From positions 51,627,878 to 51,691,877 of the forward strand of contig NC_057926.1 in NCBI RefSeq assembly GCF_018873765.1: DNA of 64,000 nucleotides, in the 5' to 3' direction. Below the pieces are notes generated by a model. That model ran no database searches, was not told the DNA's origin, and was given only the letters and a program-made list of their open reading frames with translations. Below, one piece after another: positions 22,401-34,158 of the stretch (its first letter is position 1; each line of letters starts with the position of its first letter). The DNA is from Telopea speciosissima (Eukaryota > Streptophyta > Magnoliopsida > Proteales > Proteaceae). A program made the translations under genes and the position numbers.

Positions 22401-25400
22401 CAAAGTCAATCTTGGGCATGGTAGGACTGATGAGGCAGAAATCCCGGAAGGTACGAACCTTGCTTTAGTAGGTAGCTTGGTTTTGCTTCCTAGTATGTGT
22501 TTGTGCTACTAGTAATGCCTTACTTTTGGCAGCTTGAGCAAGAGGGGCGGATCGTCTCAGCAAGAAGTGCAGAAGCACTTGCATATTCACTGTGGTCCTT
22601 GTTGCCTGCCTTTTGCAATTATCCTTTAGATACTGCTAAGAGTTTCAAGGATCTCAAAAAAGCGTTATGCAGTGCCCTTCGTGAAGAGCCTGATGTACAT
22701 GGGATCATATGTTCCAGTCTGCAGATTCTCATTCAACAGAATAAGAGATTGCTGGAAGAGAATAAGGATCAGTCTAATGATGAAATAAGTATTCCTGAAC
22801 AGAGAGCTCGGGCATATTATACGCCACAAGTTGCAGCAGATAATTTGAATGCCCTGAAGTCTTCTGCTCGTGAGTTCTTGTCAGTTTTATCAGGGATCTT
22901 CATGCATTCTTCAAAAGATAGTGGTGGATCTTTGCAGGTACTTTGCTATGCATATATAGTAGTTGCATGCCTATTGTAACTATGTCAACTTCTTCCTTGT
23001 TATTTTGTTGCAGTGTATCTTGAATTTGGATCTTGCCACGGTGTTGTCTGTTTTGATAGGATCTTGAGATATTGTCTTGTGAAATGCATCCTCTAAGCAC
23101 TCCCACTTTAATTCTCTCTCTCTGTCTCTCTTTTATAATATAAAAAGTTTGATTTGGTATCATATTTATTGGAATTTTTTTCCTTGAAAAGTTTACAACA
23201 ACAGAAGTGTTAATAAGTATTGATGCACACTGTTTGCTTAACCTTAGAATCATCAATCATTGGTTTGTATAGTCATCTATGATTGAACTCATCTAAATGA
23301 TATTAGCTGTCATCTGTTTCACACATGGTGTTTGGGAGTTTAAGAAATACAACAATTTTTTGAACCATTTACAGTCCACAATCGGCGAGTTTGCTTCCAT
23401 ATCAGATAAGGAAGTAGTCAAGAAGTTCTACAAAACTACAATGCAGAAGCTTTTGGAGGTGACGAAGGAGGCTGCTAAGGCTGAACAGTCCAGAAACAGC
23501 GCTATGCAGATTGACGGTGCAGGGACTGAACATTCACCATCTCTTGCCAGGTATGTTTTCTCCTCCAATGCATATGGGTTCATTCTTTTAGTAGTTTAAT
23601 AACTCTCAGTGCTGTTGCTTATGGAAAGATGGTCACATTTTTAATTGTAGAAACTGCCAGATTTTAATTGTGGGATTTATGAAGATTGCATCTGTAGTTT
23701 TTTTTATTAATTATTATTGTTGTTAGTTTTTGACAGTCTATACCTCGCTTTCATTGCATTTTCAGGGCACAAGTATTGGATTTAGCTGTATCTCTTCTGC
23801 CTGGTTTGGATGTTGAAGGGGTTGATGTTTTATTTTATGCAATAAAACCAGCATTAAGGGTCTGTTTTTCTACCTATTATTGTTGATTCTAGTTCATTTC
23901 CAAGGGTACTCCAATCATGTTTTCTACTCTACTAAGGTTGCCTTTATAAGATTTGAGATTTTCTGATTTGCAGGATGATGAAGGTTTGATCCAGAAAAAG
24001 GCGTACAAAATTCTTTCAATTATTCTCAGGGTAACGATTTCTATTCAACTTTTTTCAAGCTCTGTGTCTGTCCACAGTAATGATAATGATAATGACAATG
24101 GTACTATGGTACTATGGTAATGGCAATGGTAATGATAATTGGCATAATGATAATGATAATGAGGATAATTTCCTATGTAACAATTGAAAATCTCGAGACA
24201 AATCTGAGCTATCCATTTTATGTTGTTTTTTTTTAAATCTACATGTCAGTTTCCATGCAGAGTTGGGACTGTGTACAGTACTGTCTAGAGTACTGGTACA
24301 CATTACATGGGATGTGTGCCAATATAAAAGGGGGTGTTTGATTGAATTAGACTAAATTTGACACATGGCTAATCTAGACCATGTCCTCTCTATTCAACGG
24401 TTGGAATGGACATATCATCTATCCACGTGGCAAAATAGATGCTTTGTGACATTTGTAGAAAGAACAGACTTTTGTGACAATAAGAATTCACCTACTTATA
24501 ATAATAATAATAATAATAATGTAACAAAAGCAACCAAACATTATCAAATGTAAAGGGAGTCTTGTTGATGATGCATCATGTTGTAATTCGGAATATGATT
24601 GATTCCTCCCATCTTTTAACTGTAGTTACCATCTGTTTTGTTTTTTCCACAAACATGGACATATAGACAAGGAGGGACCCATGATTTGTTTATTAACTAT
24701 TTCAGAAATTTCTAGTGGAGATTTTTCCATTCAGATTATTATTCCTAATGGGAATCTTGTAGACCTATGTGATTTAGTTGTGATAAGGTTTAGTTGAGTC
24801 AAGTTGATAGATTGAAGCTAACAGCCATCCTGTACGGGATTATTGTAGTCAAATTTGATTTAGTTGTGATAAGATTTAATTAAGTGCAGTTGATAGATTG
24901 AAGCTCAAAGCCATCCTGTTGGGTAGAGCTGTAGCGTGAACTTGGATTTCCAAGTCGTGAAGTCTACAGAATATTTGAAGGATACACTCTCAAAGCCATC
25001 CTGTTGGGTAGAGCTGTAGCATGAACTTGGATTTCCAAGTCGTGAAGTCTATAGAATATTTGAAGGATACACTTATTTATTATTTACTTTGATGCAGAAG
25101 CTATCTGTGTTTAGTTTCTTACTGGGGAAAACATAATTTGAACCCAGTCTGAAGTAGCTATCCCCAGATTTTACCAGCTCAAGAAGCTGGCATCTTGAAA
25201 ATAGATGGTCTTTGACTGATATCTTTGCTTAATCATGGCCAGGATCGTGGTGAGTTCCTTTCAACCAAACTTGATGACTTGCTAGGACTGATGATTGAAG
25301 CACTGCCATCCTGTCACTTCTCAGCCAAACGTCATAGACTTGACTGCTTATATTTCTTAACTGTCTATGTTTCCAAGGTTGTTAGAAATTGTACTCATCT

Positions 25401-28400
25401 TTACTTTAGACTTTCAGTTATGCCCCTGATGTATCTTGAAGCCTATAAGCTATTCTTATTTTTACAGGATGCAACAGAACAGAGGAAAAGCAACATCATT
25501 AGTTCTTTCCTAACTGAGATAATACTTGCACTGAAAGAGGTATTCCTTGTAACCTCCTGGAATCTTCCGTTAGGTATTTGTTGGAACTTGTTTTTCTTTA
25601 TTGACTTGGTCATTATTATGGTAGTTAACCTGTCCATGAAATATAAAACTTTATCTAGAATCAGACAGGCTGGTCTGGGAACTGGGTTGCTGACTGATTC
25701 TCATGGCTCCTCATCCCAGAGATGCATCCAAAGCAGGTCAAAGCTGGCAACTGGCCAGTCTCTGTCAAATTGTTTCAGCCAAAAACAGTTGTTTGAACTG
25801 GCATCCAATCGAAAAATGTAAGGAATGGTGTTTCTGTAGAGAAACATCCCACCTCCATCCCTCCACCTCAAAGTTGGGGATAAATATCCTACTTTCCTTT
25901 AATTATTCTCCGAAGTCCTAATATCAGTTTTCGAGTTGGACTGAAACAGAAAGAACTGCCAAGTCCTAAATAATAATTAAATGGACTTCTTCCATTTTTC
26001 CCATATTTATCCTTAGTTCATGTTTTCAGACGTTTCTTACATGGCTACACCAGAGTTGGTTTGTTCTGCACTTCTCGCTTCTGTTTTCTGTAGTCTTATG
26101 GTTTTGCAATATACCCGTGTTAGATTTTATCCAGAATAACTTGATTAGTAGCATCTTGAAGTGTCACTTGAAGGGGTGATTTTGACAGCCTGGGAAACAG
26201 AAATGTTTCATCAATGTCAACAGATTTCACTTGAAAGTTCAGAATTCATTACTAGTAACTGCTGATCGAGTGTCTTTTGTGGATTTAACTTTGCAGGCTA
26301 ATAGGAAAACAAGAAATAAGGCTTATGACATCCTTGTCGAAATTGGTCATGCATGTGGAGATGAAAATAGAGGCGGCAAAAAGGAGTTTTTGCTGCAGTT
26401 TTTTAACATGGTATTATCCTAGATGATTGCTTGTTCATAATTATTTTTCTTAAATGTTGTTTATTCCATTACATTGTGAAGTTTGGAGATGTTACTTGGA
26501 AGGCTAATATTTAACTGACCATCATATGCCTCTGTTGGCTCATTTTCTCCTGATTACAGGTTGCTGGAGGCCTGGCTGGTGAAACACCACATATGATCAG
26601 TGCTGCAGTGAAAGGCTTAGCTCGCCTTGCTTATGAATTCTCAGATCTTGTCTCAGCAGCTTACAATTTGCTTCCATCTGCTTTCCTCCTCCTACAGAGA
26701 AAGAACAGAGAAATAATGAAGGTTTATCCCTCTCTTTCAATATGACATATTTTCATATTCGTAACTATTTGGTTTTAGCTGACTGCCAAATGAATCAAAG
26801 GTCTCAAATCCCTTAGTACGTCAAGTGTATTTTTCGTTGATTAGCTTGTCTGGTTTCATTCTTAATGCAGGCTAATTTAGGTCTACTAAAGGTATTGATT
26901 GCCAAATCACAAGCTGACCGGTTGCAAACACACTTGAGAAGCATGGTCGAAGGACTGTTGTTGAAGTCCCAAGATGACGCTAAGAACCATTTTAAAGCCA
27001 AGGTTTGTCTTTCTCATTTTTGAACCTCTGAAGTAGAAAGTTATTATCATAAATATTAAGAAAAAGGTTGTCTGCCTCGAGGAACAGCCAGATGACCTCC
27101 AGGTCTAGTAAGGTTTATCTCATTCAATTTAGTACTCAATGCAACCCTCTTTTGGCAGATGCAGATGTTGCATTTGACCCAGGAAATGCTAGGAACCTTT
27201 TTGATGCTTTTAGCATCGAAAGGAGTGCAGATCCAGTATCTTGATGAAGTAAAGGTCTAAGAAGACTTCTCTTTAGTTGTTTTGGAAAGGTTGGAGGAGG
27301 CATCTCCAGAGGGTTGGCTTGTCTCCTGCAGGAGGTTGTGGGCCTTGTTTCCAGTCTCTTGGAGAGAGAGAGAGAGAGAGAGGCTTGTTCACCATGAACT
27401 AACATCAATTTACTTGGAAGAGAACTATTCCCTTGACAATAACCAGAAAACCAATCAATTTCACTCAAAATAGGTTGTTTACATCACTTTTTATAGGTAA
27501 AAATGTGTGTGGAGAGAGGGGGGGGGGGGGGCGCTTGTTCACCATGAACTACATCTGATCAAACCACTTGGAAGACAGCCATTCCCTTAACAATAACCAG
27601 AAAGCCAATCAATCTCACTCAAAATAGGTTGTTTACATCGCCTTTTATAGGTAATAACCAGACCCTTGGGTCTCTGACGTGTTTGACTATTAGACTCTCA
27701 AAAGAATTCTTAATTTCTTATATTACTCTACTTACAATTTAGTAACTCTTATGAGTGCTGTACTCCTTAACTAGCTAAGAAATAAACACAAAATAAGACT
27801 CCTAAGCTAATTAGACTTGGTGCATGTTTGGCTAAGCATCTCAGGCTTTTGCTTATATGATTCTAGAAACCAGCTTTTGGTGTTAAGAACATTTTTTTTT
27901 GGATCTGTACTGCCATAAGCCCAAAAGCACCCCTCCCCCTGTTTCTAGGCTTCTCCAGCTTTTGATGGAAAAATTCTAAACGAATGTTCTTCTTAGCACA
28001 TCCCTTTTTTAACCCCAGAAACTGGCTTTTAGAAGCCTAGAAGCAGAAGCCTGGGACGCTTACCAGTAATCAATTATAACTCTCTCAAGTCTCAATACTA
28101 TTCTCAGTAGCCTTTCAAATTTCACCAATAAAATGCAAAATGATGGTGACCATCTAAAATTAAGCCTAAGAAAAGTGGCAGAAGAAACCAGTTTCCTTTA
28201 GTAGAAGGCTCCGAAACAGAAAAATTGATCCAATGCTCAATGGGGCATATCCAAGCCATTTTAGTTGGCTACTCTGATTCCCCTGCATCATAAATATCTC
28301 TACTTAATTGAGTCTCAGGCATAAGTGGGTCCACATCATCGGTTGTGGGAGCTCGTCACATGGGTTCCGAGTCTAGAGAACTTCTGGTTGAGGTTTAATA

Positions 28401-31400
28401 GGTGACTGATTTCTATTGGAGGATTGTTTTCTGGGAATTTGTGACCTATATTATGTGAAAGGGATGATCTATTCTTGATGATGTTGGGCAGAGAGGGTGA
28501 GAATTGTGAGATCTTACATTTAGATGTGGTAGTTTGGAAGGAGATTGGTGCCGTGGCTCACAGAAGTGGCTACTAGTATGTCTCTTTGTCCTTTCCTATT
28601 TGTGGATTGTTCTCTTGTTCTGTGGACTCCATTTCTTGGAGCTTGAAATCAATTATAGTGGTGACTTGGAATCAATTCTTATGGGTTGATGATGACTCTG
28701 ATAGAGTGGTTAAGGGAGTTCGAATTTTATTGCGTTGAAGAAAACAGCATGGGCTTAGTCAAGACCCAGTGGCTCTGTCATTTTCTGGAGGGTCTTTTGA
28801 AATTTATCAATGCAATGTCAAAAAAAGGCGGGGTAGCAGAGGGAAATAGGTTTTTCTTTTTTCATGTAAATAGATTATTAGAATGATGAAGGCCCCTAAT
28901 CAAATAACAATATGAGTGTCCCCAGTTCTACACTATTTTAATATACCACTATACCAGTCTGTGAACCAAAAGCTACACAAAAAACCTATTGCAGTTAGTC
29001 GTTGAACTTCAGTCATAGGAACATCTGCAAGTTCTTCAAAAGTGGGTGCCAAGGGTATAGTCAATTCCTTTGCTTTGTGTGCATTCCTATACTGGCACTT
29101 TTACCTTTGAATTCTCTCCAGCCATTAACTGGGTGCCAAGGGTATATTCAATTCCTTTGCTTTGTGTGCATTCCTATACTGGCACTTTTACCTTTGAATT
29201 CTCTCCAGCCATTAACCCCAGGGAACCACAACAGGAAGGGAAAGCCATAGCATGCTCCCCAGAATGGATGCCTTAGAGGTAACTTCCCTTGTATGGTAAC
29301 AGTTATGTTCAGAATTTTCTCAAACCATTTGGCTTAATGGAGGGTTGTAACAGATTGTAATTTGGGTTTTAGATCAAGATGTGGTGCTTGGATGAATATT
29401 CCAGAACTTTTTGATGTTGGTTTGATTTGTAAACAGTGATGGCAGTTTTTCTCAAATCAGTTTCTAATTGGGTTGTATGTCGGACTGTTGGAATAACTCT
29501 CTCTCTCTCTCTATCTCTCCCTCCCCCATGCCTTTACCTTGTCATCTTTAATCCATCTAAATTGGCAAGTCATGATTCAACAGTCAAGAATGTTTTGCGC
29601 AATTTTATACTCAAAACATATGTACAACTTCTACAATAGGACTACAGGGAATGGCAGGAAACCAAAACTCTTCAACTCATTGTCTCCATAGACAACATAG
29701 AGAGCACACGAAGGATTTGTAATGTGGACTTTTTTTTGGAAACGCCCCCAACTTACCCCCCAGTTGAAGATGGGATCTGATGTTACTGTCATGCAATAAA
29801 TAAAATTCCTTCTAGATTGTTTCCAGGGGTACTTTGGGATTATATTCCGCGCCGAGGATTTGTGCTTGTGGAGTGCTTCCAGATCATCAATGGAATGCAG
29901 ATTTTGTCTGATTTTTTCCTTGGGCCTTTTTTTTGGTCAGATGTTCTACTCTGGGTCTATTTGCTGTATATTCCAGATTAATAAGCATGTATTTTACTCT
30001 CAGTACCAGTTGCAATGTTGTCCAGTTTTTGTCTCTTAAAGCTGTTGAACTTTTTATTTATTTATTTTTGGAATTGAGGTGAAAAACACATGTCCTCATT
30101 ATTGATGTTGCTGTGTACTTATGTTTGGTATTGTCAGGTCAAGCATCTCCTTGAAATGCTTGTTAAGAAATGTGGTCTACAGGCTGTTAAAGCTGTAATG
30201 CCCGAAGAACACATGAAACTCCTTACAAATATCCGGAAGGTTAGAAAAATTCTTCTGATTGAAATGCTTATTAAATTAGAACTTTCCTGTTCAAAATCTT
30301 CTTGTGTTAAACACAGATAAATGAACGGAAAGAGCGGAAAAGTTCAGGTAATTCTGAGGACGAAGCTAGATCTCGTCTTTCAAAAGCATCCACATCCAGG
30401 TAAGTGTGTCATTAACGGAACTAATTAAAGAAGTGATTTTTTGCTTGTAATTTTTTGTTTTCTTTATCCTTAGTCTTTGCCTTAAGTCTAGATCCTCCTA
30501 CAGACAGCTTGAGGCCTGAAATTCAGTGAGAAATCAAATATAAGAAATGCTCTGTGGTTTTGAACCTGGGTTATGCAATCATGTGTCATTCTCCCAGATG
30601 GCCTTCTATTTTGTACTCTGTAAAATATAAGATCTTCTGGGGTCGCATGTGGACAATTTCAATGAAAATTTATTAGTGGAAACATTGAATTACTTGTAAA
30701 CCGAAACTTTAACAGAGGGTTTCACTGCCTTGGAACTGAAATCAACTCAGCCTTATGGCCCTTATCCCAACTAAATGGGGTTGGCTACATGGATCCTTTT
30801 TCTCCAATCAGCTCTTATTCAAAGCCATAATTGATACTAGTCCTAAAAAATGTGTCTTTCCTCACTTCTCCCTAGAGTCATTTTAGGCCTACCCCTGGGT
30901 CTTTTATCTCCTTCAACCTGAATCAAGTCACCCCCTCCATATTGGAACATTCAAAGGCCGTCTCCGTTGCACATGTCCATGCCACCTCAAACGATTTTCT
31001 TGCAACTTATCATATATCAGAGCTATGCCTAAATTAGCTCTAATTTGTCCATTCCTTATTTTATCTTTTCTAGTTTTACCACTCATCCACCTCATCATCC
31101 TCATTTCAGCTACACTAAGTTAGTTTATATGTTTATTTAATGTTGAACATTCAGTTCCATACATCATTGATGATCGTAGAACTGTCCTACTAAATCATGG
31201 GGTGCTGTCTCAAAAAATGCTATTGGTTAATGATGGTGGCTTCTGATCATTGAATATTTTCAGGCTTAGTGGATGGAATCATACAAAAATATTTTCTGAT
31301 TTTGGGGATGAAGACTCTGAGGGCAGTGATGCAGTGTACATGGAAGCTACAACAGTTGGTGGTCACCGCAGCAAGGCTGCTCAGTCCAAATTGTCTTTAT

Positions 31401-32339
31401 TAAGGTCAGTATTTGCATTTTTGAACAGCATATGTTGTGTTATGGTAAGAACACGTTTTTTTCCCTATTCTGGGGATAAATGGGAACATCTATTCAAGAT
31501 CTGTTTAATTGCATTAATTTGGACTGTTTAGATGGTTTGCCAGAATGATATGGAGTTGGTAAGACTCCTTTGGACAGGTTTTAGCATAGAGCTAATACCT
31601 TTTACCAGTATATTAGCTGCCATAATGCATGTCCAGCAGGAGATGACAGGCTGATGGCTTCTTCCCATGCTATAATTTTCCACTTTGCAATTATTTTTAA
31701 CAAGATATTTTGACTGAGTTGATCATGAATAAACTGTGTAGGTCAAAGAGAACTCAACGAGCAGCCAAAAGCTTGCCAGAGGATTTTTCTGCCCAATTAG
31801 GAGATGATCCACTTGACTTACTGGATCAACAAAAGACAAGGTCGGCCCTCAGATCCTCTGGACACCTCAAACGGAAGCCAGATTCAGATGATGAGCCAGA
31901 GATTGACTCTGAAGGACGCTTGGTAGTCCGTGAGGAAGGAAAGCCAAAGAAGAGAGAGTTCCCTGCTGATCCTGACATGGATGTCAGAAGTCAAGGGAGC
32001 AGCCATGTGTCTGCAAAGACAAAGTCTTCCAAACAAACCGAAAAGAAGCGCAGAAAGACATCAGAAACTGGGTGGGCATATACGGGGAACGAGTACACTA
32101 GTAGGAAGGCTGGTGGCGATGTGACGAGAAAGGGAAAGCTTGAGCCATATGCATACTGGCCACTTGATCGCAAAATGTTAAGCCGTAGACCAGAGCAGCG
32201 AGCAGCTGCAAGGAAGGGTATGGCTAGTGTGGTAAAGCTGACAAAGCAGTTCGAAGGCAAGAGTGCATCAAGTGCACTGTTGGTGAAGGCTATGAAGTTC
32301 AAGAGGAGTCAGAAGAAGAGCAGCAAAAAGAGCAGGTAG
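16459..32339 (+). CDS. RRP12: RRP12-like ribosome biogenesis protein (18 exons)
   Basis: Encodes a predicted 1288-residue RRP12-like protein (NUC173 family, HEAT-repeat karyopherin-like), a nucleolar factor for pre-rRNA processing and subunit export. Exons: 16459-16971, 17539-18058, 18515-18775, 21848-21939, 22241-22450, 22533-22937, 23375-23550, 23766-23859, 23974-24030, 25243-25377, 25468-25539, 26297-26410, 26560-26721, 26871-27002, 30138-30239, 30317-30399, 31264-31404, 31742-32339. All have GT donors, AG acceptors and matching phases, summing to 3867 nt including TAG. Family-like segments: NALGEILACEHEEALFAA across exons 2/3, ECLGSALGAMGPETFL in exon 5, KGLARLAYEFSDLVSAAYN in exon 13, and a Lys/Arg-rich tail with EPYAYWPLDRKMLSRRPEQR ending KKSSKKSR, consistent with nucleolar location. 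The length is normal for plant RRP12. The start ATG (MEGLEFHE) is the first good ATG after the leader. Confidence 0.92.
18194..18355. repeat. 80-bp tandem duplication in RRP12 intron 2
   Basis: Two adjacent copies of a unit of 80-82 bp starting TGGACAAACTTTGG (18194-18273 and 18274-18355), about 90 percent identical by eye. It lies wholly in the intron between 18058 and 18515. Confidence 0.8.
18776..21847. other. RRP12 intron 3 (3.1 kb), repeat-derived
   Basis: Intron between exons 3 and 4. It contains LTR-like texture at 19480-19990 and 20600-20800 (TATAAATATATG at about 19619; TTTAAATATTTCTTGTAACC near 20730) but no recognisable retroelement protein. Termini and target duplications could not be fixed. 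Confidence 0.5.
24031..25242. other. RRP12 intron 9 with simple repeats
   Basis: Holds a degenerate TAATGATAATG-type tandem array (about 24080-24170), an (AAT)n tract (24500-24520) and the 85-bp tandem duplication at 24904-25073. Nothing coding. Confidence 0.7.
24904..25073. repeat. 85-bp perfect-length tandem duplication in intron
   Basis: Units 24904-24988 and 24989-25073 both begin CTCAAAGCCATCCTG and differ at only a few positions. A looser, older duplication of the preceding sequence (GATTTAGTTGTGATAAG at about 24771 and 24857) lies just upstream. Confidence 0.85.
27384..27653. repeat. Diverged tandem pair in intron 14
   Basis: 27384-27499 and 27533-27653 share GCTTGTTCACCATGAACTA, then CAATAACCAGAAA, then AAAATAGGTTGTTTACATC in the same order. 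Each copy is preceded by an AG-rich or G-rich tract, so slippage beside the microsatellite may have created the duplication. Confidence 0.75.
29043..29216. repeat. 87-bp near-identical tandem duplication
   Basis: Units 29043-29129 and 29130-29216 start TGGGTGCCAAGGGTATA and differ at about one base, indicating a recent duplication within the intron. Confidence 0.9.
30740..31205 (-). mobile_element. Degenerate LINE reverse-transcriptase tail in intron 16
   Basis: On the minus strand 31075-31110 reads RMMRWMSGKTRKDKIRN, followed by ENRLRWHGHVQRR around 30975. From memory this is the familiar C-terminal tail of a common plant LINE reverse transcriptase. Internal stops and frame changes are present. 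At the plus-strand 5' side is CAACTAAATGGGGTTGGCTA, also typical of this family. It lies antisense in the RRP12 intron 30400-31263. Confidence 0.75.
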
Positions 32340-34158
32340 AGAGATGTGAAACTCATTTGTCATCTGTAGTGTAGAAAGAATAGAGTGGTATATACCGGCA
32401 TTTTGATTAAAATTATCCTGAAATGTGACCAACGTCGGTGTCATGTTCAAGGAGTATCAGATCTCCATAATGTATTTATCGATGATTTTAGGGAAGGAAC
32501 CCAAGTTGATGAGTATAATAACTTTTGAAAGTAGTAGCAATGTTGCTTGCTTCCATGAAACTTGTTGAGTTAAAATTTGCCTGAAGCAGAACCTGTTGGG
32601 GGTATGGACTGTACCCAATAACTCATGTATGCTTCCAAATGTGAAACATTTTATTTAGTTATGGGAAGATGATCTTCATAGTCCAATATGATATAGCAAC
32701 CCACTGATTTATCTGTCTTACTGGAGAAAAGAAATGAGTAAGAAATATGTGATGCCTAGGTGAGGATCACTTGGTAAATGATGTGAATAGAAGCTGCCTT
32801 ATGTTCCTTGCCGTCCAAGTTTTCTATTTAGATGATACTTGTGTTTGTGTCTGTTACAAGTTGTAACATAGAACAAGTGGTTGGCATTGCCATAATGGTT
32901 TTCAGAATAAGTTATGGACAGAAGTCTAGATAAATGGAGAAAGTTGGCCGTCTCATCCATGGTTTAAAAAAACAGTATCGAGATCGGTATAACTCTCAGC
33001 TGATACTGATATGGATCAGTCGAATCGGACAGTTTTGCTCTCAATTTCAATTAAAAAATCATTTTTACCTCCCAATTAAAACCATTCCGTCGATACAGAT
33101 CGGGCACGGCCGATACAAATACGGATCAACCGATATGCCCAATCTGATACTGTTCTTTAAAACCATGGCCTCGTCATCCATTGAGGTGATCTACACTCCT
33201 CAAAATTCACCAATTATGATGTTCAAAGGATCAGGAGCAAACACTGAATTGTCCCTAAGAAGTCCTTGAAAAACAGCAAAATCAGACGATTCTTGCAAAT
33301 CCAAAGGCACTCTGGAGCACTTTCATTTATTGCAACAAATAGTTTGATTTGTAGACGGCCATTGTTTCAGGTTAAATTTTCAATGCCCCCTCCCCCCGGG
33401 TTCTCCCCCACGACCTTTCTATAGGTTGTCTTATAGGAACCTGATTTTTAAGTTTTTTAGTTAAGGAAATTAAGGAGATACTTGACAGTTTAGTGGATTA
33501 GGCCAGCAGTTCCAGTTATAATTTCCAAATGTTAGCTTAGATGAAACAGATGCTTATCACAGTAGTTAGGGGTATGAACTATGAATCAACTAGCTGTGTA
33601 ATTTTTTTAAAACCTTCTAAATAGACCCAACAAAAACAATATGGATTCAGGCACAATACTTTAACAGGCTCGCCCATGTACAACACAGTGACTACCAGAA
33701 AACAAATAATGAAGACCATAATCTGTAACAACATCCAAGGATGCCTTTTAATCCATCAGACCGATGAGTACTTGTAATGCAAAGAGGACAGCAGAATAAA
33801 AACCAATTGCATATAAAATTCATCTTGAGCTTAGAAATTACTACAACAATGTTACTCTAAAATATGCATTGACCAATGTACCCTTTCATTAGGACAGTAG
33901 CATATTGAAGAGATGACACAACTGCTTCACACACTCTCACCATATACAAATAACAGTAACAAAAAGGTGTATTTTCAAGCATATGTCTCAGTATACAGTT
34001 CAAGAGAATAAAACTTGCTCAGTCCGCAGTGTATTTTCATGTGAGAAACTTTACTAGTAACCATGACATGTAGCTATGTAGTATGCTTCACACCACCCAA
34101 AGATTTTCTCCAAGCAAGAAACACCATGGTGAGTGCATCGATGACACCCAGTTGTTCC
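32340..34158. other. RRP12 / TDX convergent intergenic region
   Basis: Contains the 3' ends of two convergent genes (RRP12 plus, TDX minus) and the palindromic element 32957-33168. No extra gene is supported. Confidence 0.6.
32957..33168. repeat. Palindromic GATAC-rich MITE-like element
   Basis: Begins CCATGGTTTAAAAAAACAGT and ends with the inverse ACTGTTCTTTAAAACCATGG. The interior inverted similarity continues (GATACTGATATGGATCAG against TTGATCCGTATTTGTATC). Related GATAC/CGATA-rich text occurs at about 3575-3665, 49500-49690, 50335-50560 and 63410-63660, so the family is dispersed. No TSD is certain. Confidence 0.65.

Larger units (their letters stand above)
27003..30137. other. RRP12 intron 14 (3.1 kb)
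   Basis: The longest RRP12 intron. It contains a diverged tandem pair (27384-27653), (AG)n at 27361-27382, a G run at 27517-27531, an 87-bp tandem duplication (29043-29216) and a (CT)n tract near 29500. Coding-looking stretches are short and match nothing I recognise. Confidence 0.6.

Noticed and set aside
27136-27468. 110-codon minus-strand frame in RRP12 intron 14
   Set aside because: Includes translated (AG)n repeat, no recognisable domain, and lies antisense within an intron.
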